64,000 nt of DNA from Volvox africanus (taxonomy: Eukaryota; Chlorophyta; Chlorophyceae; Chlamydomonadales; Volvocaceae). Shown piece after piece: positions 63,579-64,000 of the stretch. The notes below the pieces were generated by a model that had not been told where the DNA came from, ran no database searches, and saw nothing but the letters and a program-made list of their open reading frames with translations. A program made the translations under genes and the position numbers. Within the stretch, counting starts at the first letter, position 1. Every line of letters starts with the position of its first letter. The DNA lies in NCBI GenBank assembly GCA_030268105.1, contig BSDZ01000086.1, positions 868,001 through 932,000 on the forward strand, read 5' to 3'.

Positions 63579-63610
63579 CGCTGTAACAGCGTGAATGGCG
63601 CAGAAGCGCC
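63579..63610. repeat. Two tandem perfect hairpins
   Basis: CGCTG-TAA-CAGCG (63579-63591) is followed six bases later by GGCGC-AGAA-GCGCC (63597-63610). They resemble small palindromic elements found in green-algal organelle and nuclear spacers, but no target duplication was identified. Confidence 0.6.
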
Positions 63611-64000
63611 AGAACGAGCGAAACTGAGTCGTCGGACTATGGCAATTTGTCACAAATTATATAATTGCATAATAATAGATTAATTACAATAGATCAAATG
63701 CATAGAACTTGAACAAGTCGCACGAAACTACTTGCATGCGAGCGCTCGTACAACGTTGTTGGTTGTAGAGTGCGCGCCAATTTTGAATAGACGTAAGGCC
63801 CCATACGAGCCCGGCAGCGCTATTTATAGTGCCCGAATAGCAGAAACAGTCATTTTCTCTTCCAATGTAAATAAGCTACTATAATGTAAACTAACGAGGA
63901 GTCACCCTAGAACCACGTGCCCTACGGCACAGTTACTCGGAGCTCGCCAATGTAGCTCCGCCAACCAGCGAGGCGAAGCCACTGTCGCAGGCGCTCATCC

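Larger units (their letters stand above)
61119..64000. other. Downstream region with little supported content
   Basis: A TGTAA at 61699-61703 may end the membrane glycoprotein transcript. Apart from a Cys-rich minus-strand frame (62525-62875) and two small hairpins (63579-63610), I see no gene or known element up to the window edge. Confidence 0.5.

Overview
The window is nuclear DNA of a green alga, most likely chlorophycean or volvocine. Its genes are split into many short exons with mostly GT-AG introns. TGTAA, the green-algal polyadenylation signal, lies downstream of several stops. One intron holds two copies of TTTTAGGG, the Chlamydomonas-type telomere unit. One membrane protein carries serine/proline linkers like those of volvocine wall glycoproteins. 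No prokaryotic operon, tRNA, rRNA or CRISPR array was seen.

Layout. 2113-8666 (-): a CobW/G3E GTPase, probably a plastid metal chaperone, 13 exons, 506 aa. 9276-13385 (+): an SBP-box transcription factor, 8 exons, 471 aa, read through a 7-nt microexon. 16321-22673 (-): the beta-oxidation multifunctional protein (enoyl-CoA hydratase/3-hydroxyacyl-CoA dehydrogenase), 15 exons, 735 aa, ending in the peroxisomal signal SRL. 23088-28771 (+): an ACX4-type acyl-CoA oxidase, 14 exons, 466 aa, with an N-terminal PTS2 signal. 31584-32305: a (AAT)n array of about 0.7 kb. 32743-34280 (+): exons of an unidentified gene. 37041-43838 (+): THO complex subunit 1, 13 exons, 737 aa. 44175-44740 (+): a possible 96-aa membrane protein. 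50548-50940 (-): an intron-less two-TM protein of 130 aa. 52699-61118 (+): a type I membrane glycoprotein of about 1,370 aa that I could not identify.

The oxidase and the multifunctional protein catalyse consecutive peroxisomal beta-oxidation steps. They are transcribed divergently from 414 bp of shared DNA with a TATA-like box for each direction. The GTPase and the SBP gene form a second divergent pair (609 bp between start codons). The other genes have no evident shared role.

Exon chains were built by hand from splice consensus, phase continuity and remembered family conservation. For the four conserved enzymes/factors and THOC1 the phases close from start to stop, apart from three introns that need GC donors. 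The large membrane protein has two unresolved junctions.
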